DNA of 64,000 bases from Luteibacter aegosomatissinici (GCF_023078495.1 NZ_CP095742.1:2108001-2172000), one strand, 5' to 3'; positions 51,953-61,768 are shown, counted from the stretch's first letter. Notes: generated by a model from the sequence alone, not told the origin. Made by a program: numbers and translations.

Positions 51953-52387
51953 TTAGTTCACGGCGTAGAACGCGTGGTCGCCAATCTTGCGGACGATGCG
52001 GCTGGCGGACCAGCTCGGTGCAACAGCAACCGTCGCGAAGTGATCGGCTTGTGGTACGTAGACGAGTCGTTCGCCCTTCGGCAGGTTCCAGTTGTTGATG
52101 GAATCGCCGGCGATCTTCCAGGCCTTGGTCCACGAAACGAGGTCGGTGACCTCAAAATCTTTCGGTGTGGTGGTGATAGCGAACTGGCGCGGCGCCGATA
52201 CGACATCGCACACATTGTTGCCACCCATGCCGCGATCGCGGCGACGAAGTGCAACTTCCGCCACGGCGTACTGGCCGATGGTCGGTTCACTACGTGCTTC
52301 GAGGTACACCGTCGTCGCCAGGCACGTCTGGTCGGCAAGGTGGCTTGGAAGGACGGACGCCATCCAGAGCAAAGCGGAAAGTTTCAT
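51953..52387 (-). CDS. SleB-type cell wall hydrolase
   Basis: 144 residues. CLATTVYLEARSEPTIGQYA then VAEVALRRRDRG matches SleB/CwlJ hydrolases (Hydrolase_2), with Glu in YLEAR as probable catalyst. N-terminal hydrophobic segment could export it. Lytic function is by family only. Confidence 0.78.
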   Translation of the reverse strand: MKLSALLWMASVLPSHLADQTCLATTVYLEARSEPTIGQYAVAEVALRRRDRGMGGNNVCDVVSAPRQFAITTTPKDFEVTDLVSWTKAWKIAGDSINNWNLPKGERLVYVPQADHFATVAVAPSWSASRIVRKIGDHAFYAVN

Positions 52388-52873
52388 GTGTATCTGCCTC
52401 CAACGAGCTTTTCCGTCACTTGCGGCGTCTTGGAAGAGCCATGGGGGACGTACGGGCGGTAGACGGGCGGGCAGGCCGTTACTACCTGGACCAACCGAAT
52501 GACATTCGCTTTGGATACGTAGTTACGCGAATGGTTCGGGCGTCACACACTGTGACTTTACTGGGCGGCTGTCCGGAGCCTCCCGGTAGGGTGTTGCTGA
52601 AAGGGAGCGGCATCGCAGTGGCGGCGGCTCCGTCAGCTACAGCGCGCTCGAAGGCGAGTGCGCGGTTCAAATCCTCCAGCTTCCGCTGGGTCGCGCCAGA
52701 ACCGTCATCATCGACGGATCGTCGCGGGTGTAACCATGGCGATACACCATGGCCACGTAATGGGATCGGCGGAGACTAGTGGCGCGTCACGTTTTGCGCA
52801 AGTGCAGACGCGGCACGGTTCAGCTAAGGCTCACGCTGATGAGAGATCAGTTTTTACGAAACTGTGCGACAGG
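52388..52873. other. 486-base intergenic stretch
   Basis: No confident gene. A minus-strand open frame (52482-52670) ends in TAG and could extend upstream without an ATG; it has no recognised domain. No clear repeat or RNA seen. Confidence 0.35.
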
Positions 52874-53659
52874 TCACGCAGCAAATGTCGACAAGACGTG
52901 CAGGCGCGCACCTTCGATTTCAAGAGTCTCTTCCTGAACGACGCTGTCATCCAATACGACAAGCGACATACGCAACTCGTCCGATTCTTTGTGCATCAAC
53001 ACGATGCCGGCATCGCGGCCGTTGATGCGCAACGATTGGCCCGCATGAAGTGCGACATCCGGCCGCACCGTACGCAGGTGTCGCTTGTGTCCACCAAGAA
53101 AGTGCAGGCGTGCCGCGATTTCCTGGCCTGGGAAGCAGCCCTTGTTGAATGAGACCGCAAGCATGCGCTCCATCGACAATGCAGGCGGAAGTAACTCACC
53201 GAGTGCTTCATTGGGCAGCCACGCGAAACCTTTTTCGATATGACGTGCAAGCCATGCATCGTTGTCGTTGCGTGTGCCGATGCGTATCGATGCACCGCCT
53301 TCGCCAAGCACGAGCGCGCCGTCCTCGCTTTCATGCGCATGCATGTCATCGTGCGCATCGCCATCGGAGACGAAACACGCATCACCCAGCGTGATCGTGA
53401 CCTTCGACCGAAACACGAAACGCTTCAGGTCATTCGCGAGCATCTCGCCATCACCGCCGCGCGGCACGATGACGAAGCGGTCATCGGTGATGCGCGCCAC
53501 CTGGAGCAGGGCGCGGACCCGTCCCTTGGGATCCAGCCACCCGCTCCATTGCCACTGGCCGGTGGGGAGGGCCAGCACATCGCTGGTCAGCTGGGCATTG
53601 GCAAAGCCGGCGGCATCGGGGCCGGCAAGGGTGATCGGGCGAGTGGTACGGCTCGGCAT
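52874..53659 (-). CDS. ygfZ: Folate-dependent Fe-S protein YgfZ
   Basis: 261 residues. GcvT-like fold with the hallmark NKGCFPGQEIAARLHFLGGH (K-G-C-x-x-G-Q-E). It supports Fe-S enzyme repair, here beside the sdh operon. The start is ATG 53657-53659; 26 upstream codons in frame lack homology. Confidence 0.9.
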   Translation of the reverse strand: MPSRTTRPITLAGPDAAGFANAQLTSDVLALPTGQWQWSGWLDPKGRVRALLQVARITDDRFVIVPRGGDGEMLANDLKRFVFRSKVTITLGDACFVSDGDAHDDMHAHESEDGALVLGEGGASIRIGTRNDNDAWLARHIEKGFAWLPNEALGELLPPALSMERMLAVSFNKGCFPGQEIAARLHFLGGHKRHLRTVRPDVALHAGQSLRINGRDAGIVLMHKESDELRMSLVVLDDSVVQEETLEIEGARLHVLSTFAA

Positions 53660-53785
53660 GGGGGCGCAGGGAAGGTGGGGGAGGAGTAAGATATACGGTC
53701 GGGCCAAGGCCAAACCAAGGTTCGGCGGGTTCGTCAAGGTTGTGCTGTGAAGGCACAGGTATTACGCTTTTAGAGTTTTATAACC

Positions 53786-53953
53786 ATGTCCGACCATCCC
53801 TCAGCGCCCGAAACGCCGAACGATTCCGCTCCTGCGAAACCGCTCGTCGACCCGGTCGTCCCCACGAACGGTGTGCCCGGGGTCGAGAAAGCGCCATTGG
53901 ATCCCACCCGCTACGGCGATTGGGAAAAGAACGGACGCTGCATCGACTTCTGA
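53786..53953 (+). CDS. Succinate dehydrogenase assembly factor 4 (DUF1674)
   Basis: 55 codons plus stop-rich short gene found by reading: ATG 53786 to TGA 53951-53953. The C-terminus PLDPTRYGDWEKNGRCIDF is the DUF1674/SDHAF4 signature. It protects flavinated SdhA during assembly. It precedes sdhC by 58 bases. Confidence 0.88.
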   Translation: MSDHPSAPETPNDSAPAKPLVDPVVPTNGVPGVEKAPLDPTRYGDWEKNGRCIDF

Positions 53954-54011
53954 CCCGAAGGCGAGCGAGGGATAGTTTGGGCATCAGCGATTCCAATCCA
54001 GGATAGCCGCC

Positions 54012-54404
54012 ATGGCACAAACGGGACGACCGCTCTCACCCCACCTCCAGGTCTACAAATGGCAAGTGCAGATGGTGACCTCCATCCTGCACCGCGCCTC
54101 CGGCATCATCCTTGCCGTCGGTAGCCTCCTTATCGTCTGGGGCCTCGCGTCCCTCGCCGCCGGCCCCGATGCCTACGCGTCGTTCAGTGCCTGCGCCGGC
54201 AGCGCCCTGGGCCTGCTGGTGCTGATCGGCTGGACCCTGGCGTTCTTCTACCACCTGGCCAACGGCATCCGCCACCTGGTGCAGGATACGGGCAAGGGTT
54301 ACGCCATCGCCTCGTTCGTCCGCTCCAGCTGGACCTCGATCATCGTGGCCATCCTGCTCACCATCATCACGTGGGCCTATGTGCTTGCCGGGAGCCACGC
54401 ATGA
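54012..54404 (+). CDS. sdhC: Succinate dehydrogenase cytochrome b subunit SdhC
   Basis: 130 residues, three membrane helices. The motif SILHRASGIIL carries the quinone-site Ser and Arg; FYHLANGIRHLVQD supplies the heme His. Stop overlaps sdhD ATG. Confidence 0.95.
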   Translation: MAQTGRPLSPHLQVYKWQVQMVTSILHRASGIILAVGSLLIVWGLASLAAGPDAYASFSACAGSALGLLVLIGWTLAFFYHLANGIRHLVQDTGKGYAIASFVRSSWTSIIVAILLTIITWAYVLAGSHA

Positions 54405-54787
54405 GCAAGGATCTGCGTAACCCGCTGGCCCGCGCCCGCGGCCTCGGCTCCGCGAAGGAAGGCGTCGGCCACTGGATGACCCAGCGCGTCACCGCGCTCG
54501 CCCTGGTGTTCCTCACCCTGTGGTTCCTGTGCACGCTGCTCGGCCTGCTGCACGCCGACTACGCCACCGCCCGCGCCACGCTGGCCAAGCCGTGGAACGC
54601 GGTGCTGGCCATCGCCTTCCTCGTCACGATGTTCCGCCACGCCGTCCTCGGCCTGCAGGTGGTCATCGAAGACTACGTCCATACCCGCTGGCTCGAAGTG
54701 GCCTCGCTGGTCGTTATCAAGTTCATCGCTGTACTCGCCGCGCTTACGGGCGTGTTCGCGGTGCTGCGTGTCGCGCTCGGAAGCTGA
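54401..54787 (+). CDS. sdhD: Succinate dehydrogenase membrane anchor SdhD
   Basis: 128 residues, three helices; MFRHAVLGLQVVIEDYVHT has heme and quinone residues. ATG 54401 overlaps the sdhC stop; ten upstream codons are in sdhC. Confidence 0.95.
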   Translation: MSKDLRNPLARARGLGSAKEGVGHWMTQRVTALALVFLTLWFLCTLLGLLHADYATARATLAKPWNAVLAIAFLVTMFRHAVLGLQVVIEDYVHTRWLEVASLVVIKFIAVLAALTGVFAVLRVALGS

Positions 54788-54790
54788 TCC

Positions 54791-56578
54791 ATGGAAGCCT
54801 ATAAGGTCCAACAACATAAGTATGACGTGATCGTGGTCGGCGCCGGTGGCGCTGGCCTGCGCGCCACCTTCGGCCTGGCCGAAAAGGGCCTCAAGGCCGC
54901 GTGCATCACGAAGGTGTTCCCGACGCGTTCGCACACCGTCGCCGCGCAGGGCGGTATCTCCGCCGCGCTGGGCAACATGGGCGAAGACGACTGGCGCTTC
55001 CACTTCTACGACACGATCAAGGGCTCCGACTGGCTCGGTGACCAGGACGCCATCGAGTACATGTGCCGCGAAGCCATCCCGGCCATCATCGAGCTCGAGC
55101 ACTACGGCGTGCCGTTCTCGCGTACGGAAGAAGGCAAGATCTACCAGCGCCCGTTCGGCGGCATGACCACGCATTACGGCAAGGGCACCGCGCAGCGCAC
55201 CTGCGCCGCGGCCGACCGTACCGGCCACGCCATCCTGCACACGCTTTACCAGCAGGCGCTGGCCCACGACGCCACGTTCTTCATCGAATACTTCGCCATC
55301 GACCTTATCTTTGATAAGGACGGCGTCTGCCGCGGCGTGCTCGCGCTCGACATGAACGAAGGTACGCTGCACCTGTTCCGCGGCCACGCGGTGGTCATGG
55401 CGACGGGCGGCTACGGCCGTGCTTATTTCAGCGCTACCTCGGCCCACACCTGCACGGGTGATGGCGGCGGCATGGTCCTGCGCGCCGGCCTTCCGCTGCA
55501 GGACATGGAGTTCGTGCAGTTCCACCCGACGGGTATTTACGGTGCGGGCTGCCTCATCACCGAGGGCGTCCGCGGTGAAGGTGGTTACCTCACCAACTCC
55601 GAGGGCGAGCGCTTCATGGAGCGCTATGCACCGAACGCCAAGGATCTTGCCTCGCGTGACGTGGTCAGCCGCGCCATGACGATCGAGATCCGCGAAGGCC
55701 GTGGCGTGGGCCCGAATAAGGACCACATCCACCTGAACCTGATGCACCTCGGTCCTGAGGTCATCGGTGAGCGCCTCCCGGGCATCGCCGAATCCGCGCG
55801 CATTTTCGCGGGCGTCGACGTCACCAAGGAGCCGATCCCGGTGCTGCCGACCGTCCACTACAACATGGGCGGTATCCCGACGAACTATCACGGCGAAGTC
55901 GTGACCAAGCTCGACGACAACCCGGATTCGGTCGTGCCGGGCCTGTTCGCCATCGGCGAAGCGGCCTGCGTGTCCGTGCACGGCGCCAACCGCCTGGGCT
56001 CCAACTCGCTGCTCGATCTGGTGGTGTTCGGTCGTTCGGTTGCGAACCGCTGCGCCGAGATCATCAAGCCCGGTACGGCCCATCCGGACCTGCCGGCCAA
56101 TGCGCTGGACCAGGCCCTGGGCCGTTTCGACGCGCTGCGCTACGCCAACGGCAACACGCCGACGGCCGCCATCCGCGCCGAGATGCAGAAGACCATGCAG
56201 AACGACGCCGCGGTGTTCCGCACCGGTGAAACGCTGCAGGAAGGCTCGACCAAGATTTCCGAGGTGTTCTCGAAGTTCAAGGACGTGAAGGTCACCGACC
56301 GTTCGCTGGTCTGGAACTCCGACCTCATCGAGACCCTGGAGCTTTCGAACCTGCTGGCCCAGGCCGTTGCCACCATGCATTCGGCCAACCAGCGCCCCGA
56401 GAGCCGCGGCGCGCATGCCCGCGAGGATTTCCCGGACCGCGACGACCACGACTGGCAGAAGCACACGCTGGTGTGGATTGACGAGGAAGGCCGTTCGAAG
56501 TTCGATTTCCGTCCGGTGCACATGTACACCCTGACGGATGAAGTCGAAGTCGTGCCGCCGAAAAAGCGCGTTTACTGA
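54791..56578 (+). CDS. sdhA: Succinate dehydrogenase flavoprotein SdhA
   Basis: 595 residues. GAGGAGLRA binds [19 protein letters not shown] includes the His carrying covalent [17 protein letters not shown] at the active site. Full length. Confidence 0.97.
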   Translation: MEAYKVQQHKYDVIVVGAGGAGLRATFGLAEKGLKAACITKVFPTRSHTVAAQGGISAALGNMGEDDWRFHFYDTIKGSDWLGDQDAIEYMCREAIPAIIELEHYGVPFSRTEEGKIYQRPFGGMTTHYGKGTAQRTCAAADRTGHAILHTLYQQALAHDATFFIEYFAIDLIFDKDGVCRGVLALDMNEGTLHLFRGHAVVMATGGYGRAYFSATSAHTCTGDGGGMVLRAGLPLQDMEFVQFHPTGIYGAGCLITEGVRGEGGYLTNSEGERFMERYAPNAKDLASRDVVSRAMTIEIREGRGVGPNKDHIHLNLMHLGPEVIGERLPGIAESARIFAGVDVTKEPIPVLPTVHYNMGGIPTNYHGEVVTKLDDNPDSVVPGLFAIGEAACVSVHGANRLGSNSLLDLVVFGRSVANRCAEIIKPGTAHPDLPANALDQALGRFDALRYANGNTPTAAIRAEMQKTMQNDAAVFRTGETLQEGSTKISEVFSKFKDVKVTDRSLVWNSDLIETLELSNLLAQAVATMHSANQRPESRGAHAREDFPDRDDHDWQKHTLVWIDEEGRSKFDFRPVHMYTLTDEVEVVPPKKRVY

Positions 56579-56599
56579 TACCGGACCGGAGAGGCAATC

Positions 56600-57388
56600 G
56601 TGGCAGAGTTCACGCTACCCAAGAATTCCACAATTACGGCCGGCAAGCATTTCCCGGCGAAGGGCGCGAAGAATACGCGCACCTTCAAGATCTACCGCTG
56701 GACGCCGGACGACGGCCAGAACCCGCGCACCGATACGTACGAGGTTGACCTCGATACGTGCGGCCCGATGGTCCTGGACGCCCTGCTGAAGATCAAGAAC
56801 GAGATCGACTCGACGCTGTCGCTGCGCCGCTCGTGCCGCGAAGGCATCTGTGGTTCGTGCGCGATGAACATCCAGGGCACCAACACCCTGGCGTGCACGC
56901 GTTCCATCGAGGAATGCGGCAGCAACGGCACCATCAACATCTACCCGCTGCCGCACATGCCGGTGGTGAAGGACCTGGTGCCCGATCTCACGCACTTCTA
57001 CGCCCAGTTCGCCTCGATCAAGCCGTGGATGCGCACGCAGAGCCCGGCACCGGCCGACAAGGAGCGCCTGCAGTCGCCGGAAGACCGCAAGAAGCTCGAT
57101 GGCCTGTACGAGTGCATCCTGTGCGCGTGCTGCTCCACGTCGTGCCCGAGCTACTGGTGGAACGGCGATCGTTACCTCGGCCCGGCCATCCTGCTCCAGG
57201 CTTACCGCTGGATCGTGGATAGCCGCGATGAAGACACCGGCAACCGCCTGGACGACCTCGAAGATCCGTTCAAGCTGTACCGCTGCCACACCATCATGAA
57301 CTGCGCCCGCACCTGCCCGAAGGGCCTGAACCCGGCCAAGGCGATCGCGGAGATCAAGAAGCTGATCGTGCAGCGCCGTTCGGCGTGA
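56600..57388 (+). CDS. sdhB: Succinate dehydrogenase iron-sulfur subunit SdhB
   Basis: 262 residues. [2Fe-2S] site [22 protein letters not shown]; [4Fe-4S]/[3Fe-4S] sites [16 protein letters not shown] and [11 protein letters not shown]. Complete. Confidence 0.97.
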   Translation: MAEFTLPKNSTITAGKHFPAKGAKNTRTFKIYRWTPDDGQNPRTDTYEVDLDTCGPMVLDALLKIKNEIDSTLSLRRSCREGICGSCAMNIQGTNTLACTRSIEECGSNGTINIYPLPHMPVVKDLVPDLTHFYAQFASIKPWMRTQSPAPADKERLQSPEDRKKLDGLYECILCACCSTSCPSYWWNGDRYLGPAILLQAYRWIVDSRDEDTGNRLDDLEDPFKLYRCHTIMNCARTCPKGLNPAKAIAEIKKLIVQRRSA

Positions 57389-57395
57389 TGAAGTA

Positions 57396-57542
57396 AGGCG
57401 CCCGCTTGTCGCGGGCTGTGAGTCAGCCGCTTTGCGGCTTGTAAATCGCCAGTGGAATCACGAGATGCAGTCCTGCGATTCTAATGACGATTTACAGCTG
57501 GCCGAAGGCCACGACTGACAGCCCGCGAGCGGCGGGCGGCTT
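57396..57542. repeat. Second, distinct inverted repeat
   Basis: Imperfect long inverted repeat: GCCCGC...GCGGGCTGTGAGTCAG (left) against CTGACAGCCCGCGAGCGGCGGGC (right), and GTAAATCG (57441-57448) against CGATTTAC (57488-57495), around a 39-base centre. It differs from the GTAGGAGC family. Lies between sdhB and sdhE and may terminate sdh transcription. Confidence 0.7.
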
Positions 57543-57583
57543 GCCAGTGGCGCCAACCTGGGCCGATGCGGAGCGAAGACCCC

Positions 57584-57835
57584 ATGCTCACTGACCCTCG
57601 TCTCAAACGCCTGCGCTGGCGTACCCGCCGCGGTACCCGCGAGCTCGACCAGCTGTTCGGCTGGTGGCTCGACGAGCGTTTCGCTGACGCGGATGAGCCT
57701 GCCAGGCTGGCATTCGATGAGCTGCTGGACGTGCAGGATCCCGATCTTTGGGATTGGGTGATGGGCCATGCCCGCGCCCCACGCGACGACTGGCAGGCCA
57801 TCATCGATGAGATCCGCGCAAGGCATCACCTTTGA
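57584..57835 (+). CDS. sdhE: FAD assembly factor SdhE
   Basis: 83 residues from ATG 57584. The RGxxE motif (RRGTRELDQLFGWWLDE) is needed for SdhA flavinylation. It overlaps ygfX at its 3' end. Confidence 0.93.
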   Translation: MLTDPRLKRLRWRTRRGTRELDQLFGWWLDERFADADEPARLAFDELLDVQDPDLWDWVMGHARAPRDDWQAIIDEIRARHHL

Positions 57836-58214
57836 GCCAAGGCCGTCGCCCAGGCTGACCTGGCTTCTTTCCCTCATTGTCCTTTCCGGCGCCATGGCGC
57901 CGTGGCCTACCAGCTTGCCGTTGGTGGCGCGGGCGGGCCTCTCCGTGGCTGCGCTGTTCCTTGGTGTGTGGCGGGTACGCCGGTTCATCCGGGTGCCCCT
58001 GGCCGCCGTGCAATGGCACCCACAAGGGGCCTGGGTGGTGGTCGATAACGCGGGGCAGCCCTTTGCCGCGGAACCTCGGGATATCCGCGTGGTCGGTGGA
58101 TGGGTTGTTCTACGACTTTTCTGGCACGAGGGCAGGGCGTCCCTGGTGCTGGGCCCGGATAACATGGCGGCGGAGGAGCTCCGGATCCTCCGCATCCGCC
58201 TCGGCCCCCTGTAG
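57807..58214 (+). CDS. ygfX: YgfX/CptA-like membrane protein
   Basis: 135 residues from ATG 57807, overlapping sdhE. Two membrane segments (LTWLLSLIVLSGAMAPWPTS, ARAGLSVAALFLGVWRV), then a soluble beta domain, typical of the SdhE partner YgfX. Reported toxin activity of the E. coli protein is debated. Confidence 0.75.
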   Translation: MRSAQGITFEPRPSPRLTWLLSLIVLSGAMAPWPTSLPLVARAGLSVAALFLGVWRVRRFIRVPLAAVQWHPQGAWVVVDNAGQPFAAEPRDIRVVGGWVVLRLFWHEGRASLVLGPDNMAAEELRILRIRLGPL

Positions 58215-58232
58215 GAGCGCGCTTGCCCGGCG
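58211..58232. repeat. Partial REP arm
   Basis: TGTAGGAGCGCGCTTGCCCGG shares the GTAGGAGCGCGC start with other copies; the second half is degenerate. Confidence 0.5.
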
Positions 58233-58309
58233 CCGCCGCATCGGGCAATCTGCCGCGCGGTGCCTGCGTTTCGTGGCGGCTCCCTCATCCAAGGTGCTTT
58301 TCGACAGGT

Positions 58310-59551
58310 ATGTTCAGACCCCTCGAGCTCTTTATTGGCCTGCGCTATACGCGGGCCAAGCGGCGCAACCAGTTCATCTCGTTCATCTCGACAGTGTCCA
58401 TCGTCTGCATCGCCATCAGCGTGACCGCGCTGATCACGGTGATGTCGGTGATGAACGGGTTCGACAGCGAGCTGCGTTCGCGCATTCTCGGCGCGGTGGC
58501 GCACGTCACCGTGTCCGGTATCGACGAGACCGTGCGCGATTGGCAGCGCGCAGTCGATGTGGCCAAGGCCACGCCGCACGTCGAGGGCGCGGCCCCCTAC
58601 GTTGAAATCCAGGCCTTCCTGCAGGCGCGCCGCTCCAGCGGCGCGATCATCCGTGGCGTTGTGCCCTCCCTTGAGCCGAAGGTCTCCGACCTCGACCGGC
58701 ACATGGTCGAGGGCAAGATGACCGACCTGACCGATCACAGCTGGAACATCATCCTCGGCCGCGAGCTGGCCCTGGAGCTGGGTGTGACCACCGGTGACAA
58801 GGTGACGGTGGTCGTGCCCCAGTTCACGGCCACGCCGATGGGTGCGGTGCCGAAACTGCGCAACTTCACCGTCAGCGGCATCTTCGAGCTGGGCATGCAG
58901 GAGTACGACTCCAACCTCGCCCTGATCAGCATGCCCGATGCCGAGCGGCTGAACGGCCAGGAGGGGCCTACGGGTATCCGCCTGAAGCTCAACGACATGC
59001 GCGAGGCCATGCCCGTCGCGCAGGACCTGGTCAACCGGCTGGGCCAGTCGTACCGGGTGCAGACCTGGATGGACACGCACGCGAACTTCTTCCATGCGAT
59101 CGACATGGAGAAGACGGTGATGTTCGTGATCCTCTCGCTGATCATCCTGGTGGCCGTGATCAACCTGATTTCCATGCTGATGATGCTGGTGACCGACAAG
59201 CAGGCGGATATCGCCATCCTGCGCACCCTCGGTTCCACGCCGCGCAGCATCATGGCCATGTTCATGGTGCAGGGCTTGCTGGTCGGCATCGTCGGTATCG
59301 GCGTCGGTGTCACGCTGGGTTCGCTGCTGTCCTACAACCTGCCGGCCATCGTGAAATTCATTGAGCACGTGACGGGGCATACCTTCCTGGCCCCGGATGT
59401 CTACTACATCAGCGAAGTGCCGAGCCAGTTGCTTTGGTCCGATGTGGGCTGGGTCGTGCTCGTGACCTTTGGTTTCTCGCTGCTGGCTACCTTGTACCCC
59501 GCGTGGCGCGCGTCGCGCGTGCAGCCCGCCCAGGCGCTCCGTTATGAATAA
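58310..59551 (+). CDS. lolC: Lipoprotein-releasing permease LolC/E
   Basis: 413 residues. FIGLRYTRAKRRNQFISFIS starts the N-terminal helix; a large periplasmic domain is followed by three helices. Extracts lipoproteins from the inner membrane for LolA. ATG 58310; the upstream frame is a REP region. Confidence 0.92.
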   Translation: MFRPLELFIGLRYTRAKRRNQFISFISTVSIVCIAISVTALITVMSVMNGFDSELRSRILGAVAHVTVSGIDETVRDWQRAVDVAKATPHVEGAAPYVEIQAFLQARRSSGAIIRGVVPSLEPKVSDLDRHMVEGKMTDLTDHSWNIILGRELALELGVTTGDKVTVVVPQFTATPMGAVPKLRNFTVSGIFELGMQEYDSNLALISMPDAERLNGQEGPTGIRLKLNDMREAMPVAQDLVNRLGQSYRVQTWMDTHANFFHAIDMEKTVMFVILSLIILVAVINLISMLMMLVTDKQADIAILRTLGSTPRSIMAMFMVQGLLVGIVGIGVGVTLGSLLSYNLPAIVKFIEHVTGHTFLAPDVYYISEVPSQLLWSDVGWVVLVTFGFSLLATLYPAWRASRVQPAQALRYE

Positions 59552-60233
59552 CCCAAGCGATATCGTCCTGCGCGCCACGGGTGTGGCCAAGGTGTACGAG
59601 GAAGGCGACCTGCGCACCGGCGTGCTTTCCAACGTGAACTTCGAGCTACGCCGTGCGCAGACACTGTCGATCGTCGGCGCGTCCGGTTCCGGCAAATCCA
59701 CGCTGCTGCACATCATCGGCGGCCTGGATACGCTTAGCGCCGGCAAGGTCGAGGTCAACGGCCGCGTGCTGTCCGAGCTTTCGGATGCCGAGCGTGGGCG
59801 TGAGCGCAATCGCTCGCTCGGTTTCATCTACCAGTTCCACCACCTGCTGCCCGAGTTCACCGCACTGGAGAACGTGTGCATGCCGCTGCTGATTCGTGGC
59901 GTGGCGATCGCGCAGGCGCAGAAGGAGGCCACCGCGCTGCTCGAGCGCGTCGGCCTGGGTGCGCGTCTGCGCCACCGGCCGGCGGAGATGTCGGGTGGTG
60001 AGCGTCAGCGTTGTGCGGTGGCGCGTGCGCTGGTCACGCGACCCGCGTGCGTGCTCGGCGATGAGCCGACCGGCAACCTCGATGAAGCCAATGCGGCGGC
60101 CGTTTACGACCTGATGCTGGAGCTGAATCGCGAGATCGGCACGAGCTTCGTGCTGGTGACCCACGATCCCCGGCTGGCGAAGCGGATGGATCGCACCCTC
60201 GAGCTGCACAACGGCGAACTGTTCGAGCGCTAA
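59544..60233 (+). CDS. lolD: Lipoprotein-releasing ATPase LolD
   Basis: 229 residues: Walker A GASGSGKST, signature MSGGERQRCAVARAL, Walker B CVLGDEPTGNLD. ATG 59544 lies 8 bases inside lolC. Confidence 0.95.
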   Translation: MNNPSDIVLRATGVAKVYEEGDLRTGVLSNVNFELRRAQTLSIVGASGSGKSTLLHIIGGLDTLSAGKVEVNGRVLSELSDAERGRERNRSLGFIYQFHHLLPEFTALENVCMPLLIRGVAIAQAQKEATALLERVGLGARLRHRPAEMSGGERQRCAVARALVTRPACVLGDEPTGNLDEANAAAVYDLMLELNREIGTSFVLVTHDPRLAKRMDRTLELHNGELFER

Positions 60234-60263
60234 GCCGCCGCCAGTTTCCCGCCGCGACGCCGC

Positions 60264-60361
60264 TGTAGGAGCCCACCCTGTGGGCGACGCCGTTCGCGAC
60301 CGCGCAACAGGTCCTGTTGCCCTGTCGCGAAAAGATGTCGCCCACAGGGTGGGCTCCTACA
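60264..60361. repeat. REPIN-like inverted repeat, copy 2
   Basis: Arms TGTAGGAGCCCACCCTGTGGGCGAC (60264-60288 on the left) and its complement ending at 60361. The same arm pair as at 482-578. Between lolD and the convergent anti-sigma gene. Confidence 0.85.
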
Positions 60362-60372
60362 GCATCCGGCGA

Positions 60373-61122
60373 TCAGATCGATTTGCTGATGATCTTCTGC
60401 GTCGCGGCGCGGCCGGCGGCGTCGGCCAGGGCAACGACGGCGAAGTTGTGATCGCCCGACGACCAGTAGTTGGCCAGCAGGCCGCCATCCTCGCGTTCGC
60501 CTCGCGGCAGTAGGTGGCGCGCCGCACCGGGCGGGCGCACGTAGAAGCTCACCGTGTGGCCGTTGCCATCGTCGTAAAGGACCATGGCCGCCGGGCCCTG
60601 GTCCGTGGCGAACAGGCGGCCACCCATGGGTCGGAAGCCGGCATCGGCCAGGTCGGGCAGGCGCACGTCCGCGCCCACGCGACCGCTTAGCCACGCGCGC
60701 AGGTCGTTTTCATTCGGCGTGCTGATGTCCAGGCCAAGGCCATGGTCCACCGCCAGCAGCCGGTACGCCTGCATCGCGTCGGCCATGGGTTCCATGGCGC
60801 CCTTGCCCATGCCGCGCGCCATCCAGCCGCCCATGGCGCCCAGGCTGAGGCAGAGGACGAAGCCGGCCGCGATGGCCGCCCGGCGCACGCGTCGTTCGCG
60901 CAGGCGGCCGCGGATCAGTGCCGGGTCGATGGCCGGGGCAGGGGCCAGGTCGCCGGCCAGCAGGGCACGCAGTTGCTGTGCGCCCTGGCGCCACGCCTGG
61001 ACCTCTTCAGCGCGTTCGGCATCACGGGCCAGGTAGCGTTCCACGTGGCTGCGCCGCGATTCATCGAGGTGGCCGTCCACGTACGCGTGGATATCGTGTT
61101 CGCTAGGCGGTGAGGTGGTCAT
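60373..61122 (-). CDS. Anti-sigma factor, membrane-bound
   Basis: 249 residues: a cytoplasmic N-terminal domain (HDIHAYVDGHLDESRRSHVE) of the ZAS-like anti-sigma type but without the zinc-binding Cys pair, a membrane helix (AAIAAGFVLCLSLGAMGGWM), then a periplasmic domain. Its start ATG overlaps the sigma gene stop. It would hold the ECF sigma until an envelope or oxidative signal. Confidence 0.82.
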   Translation of the reverse strand: MTTSPPSEHDIHAYVDGHLDESRRSHVERYLARDAERAEEVQAWRQGAQQLRALLAGDLAPAPAIDPALIRGRLRERRVRRAAIAAGFVLCLSLGAMGGWMARGMGKGAMEPMADAMQAYRLLAVDHGLGLDISTPNENDLRAWLSGRVGADVRLPDLADAGFRPMGGRLFATDQGPAAMVLYDDGNGHTVSFYVRPPGAARHLLPRGEREDGGLLANYWSSGDHNFAVVALADAAGRAATQKIISKSI

Positions 61123-61634
61123 TTCAGTAGCCGCAGGGCAGGGGTTTCAGTGGTGCCGTCACCCAGTGCGCGCAACGCGCGCCGGGCACGGGAAAGTCGC
61201 GACATGACGGTGCCGATGGGTACGCCGAGAATGCCGGCTACCTCCTGGTAGCTGAGCCCCTCGACGGTGACCCACAACAACAGGCTTCGTTGCTCGTCAG
61301 GCAACGCTGCGAAGGCCGCCAGGGTGGCGTGGGCCTCGGCCACGCGCTCGGCCGATGGCCACGTCGGCTCCTCGTCCCGCCCCAGCATGCCAAGCAGCCG
61401 CGCGTAGCGGCCGGCCCGGCGTTTCCCATCAAGAAACAACCGGTACAAGATCGCAAACAGCCACGCCCGCAGACTCTCGTCATCGCGCCGCGAGTTCCAT
61501 TTCGCGAGTGCCCGCTCCATCGTCGACTGGACCAGGTCATCCGCGGCGTGCGCATCGCGGGCGAGCCACAGCGCAAAGCGCCGCAAGCGCGGCAGCATGG
61601 TGCGCAAGGCTTCGTCGAATTGCGGATCGGACAT
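61119..61634 (-). CDS. ECF sigma factor
   Basis: 171 residues. Region 2 (RFALWLARDAHAADDLVQST) and region 4 (LSYQEVAGILGVPIGTVMSR, then LSRARRALRAL). I start at ATG 61632-61634 because GAGG lies upstream; an ATG at 61661 is only seven bases after the -10 motif. Stop overlaps the anti-sigma ATG. Confidence 0.88.
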   Translation of the reverse strand: MSDPQFDEALRTMLPRLRRFALWLARDAHAADDLVQSTMERALAKWNSRRDDESLRAWLFAILYRLFLDGKRRAGRYARLLGMLGRDEEPTWPSAERVAEAHATLAAFAALPDEQRSLLLWVTVEGLSYQEVAGILGVPIGTVMSRLSRARRALRALGDGTTETPALRLLK

Positions 61635-61667
61635 GCCGGGCCTCGTGCCGGAGCGGGACATGGGTTA

Positions 61668-61692
61668 GACGACCGTCGTGACGGAATATTCC
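61668..61692 (-). promoter_or_regulatory. ECF-type promoter of the sigma operon
   Basis: On the minus strand GGAAT (61692-61688), 16 bases, CGTC (61671-61668). It matches the plus-strand promoter at 61701, suggesting autoregulation. Confidence 0.65.
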
Positions 61693-61700
61693 GTTCACAG

Positions 61701-61725
61701 GGAATAAAAGTCGCTGACGTGCGTC
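61701..61725 (+). promoter_or_regulatory. ECF-type promoter of the catalase/cytochrome operon
   Basis: GGAAT (61701-61705), 16 bases, CGTC (61722-61725). Same boxes and spacing as the divergent promoter at 61668-61692. It lies 43 bases before the peroxidase start. Confidence 0.7.
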
Positions 61726-61768
61726 CCACCTTTTGAAGCCCCTTTCCCTGGGGCGAAGGAGAACCACC

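Noticed and set aside
52249-52779. Plus-strand frame in the gap before ygfZ
   Set aside because: Overlaps the SleB-type gene in antisense and lacks any domain; codon use looks like noise.
54377-56521. A 714-codon minus-strand open frame across the sdh genes
   Set aside because: It is the antisense of sdhA and sdhD, both with complete motifs; chance long frames are common opposite GC-rich genes.
57458-59827. A 789-codon minus-strand open frame opposite sdhE, ygfX and lolC
   Set aside because: Same reason: all real genes there read plus and carry family motifs.
60266-60361. CRISPR-like array or terminator
   Set aside because: Two inverted arms only, no direct repeat units; it matches the REPIN pattern seen elsewhere in the window.
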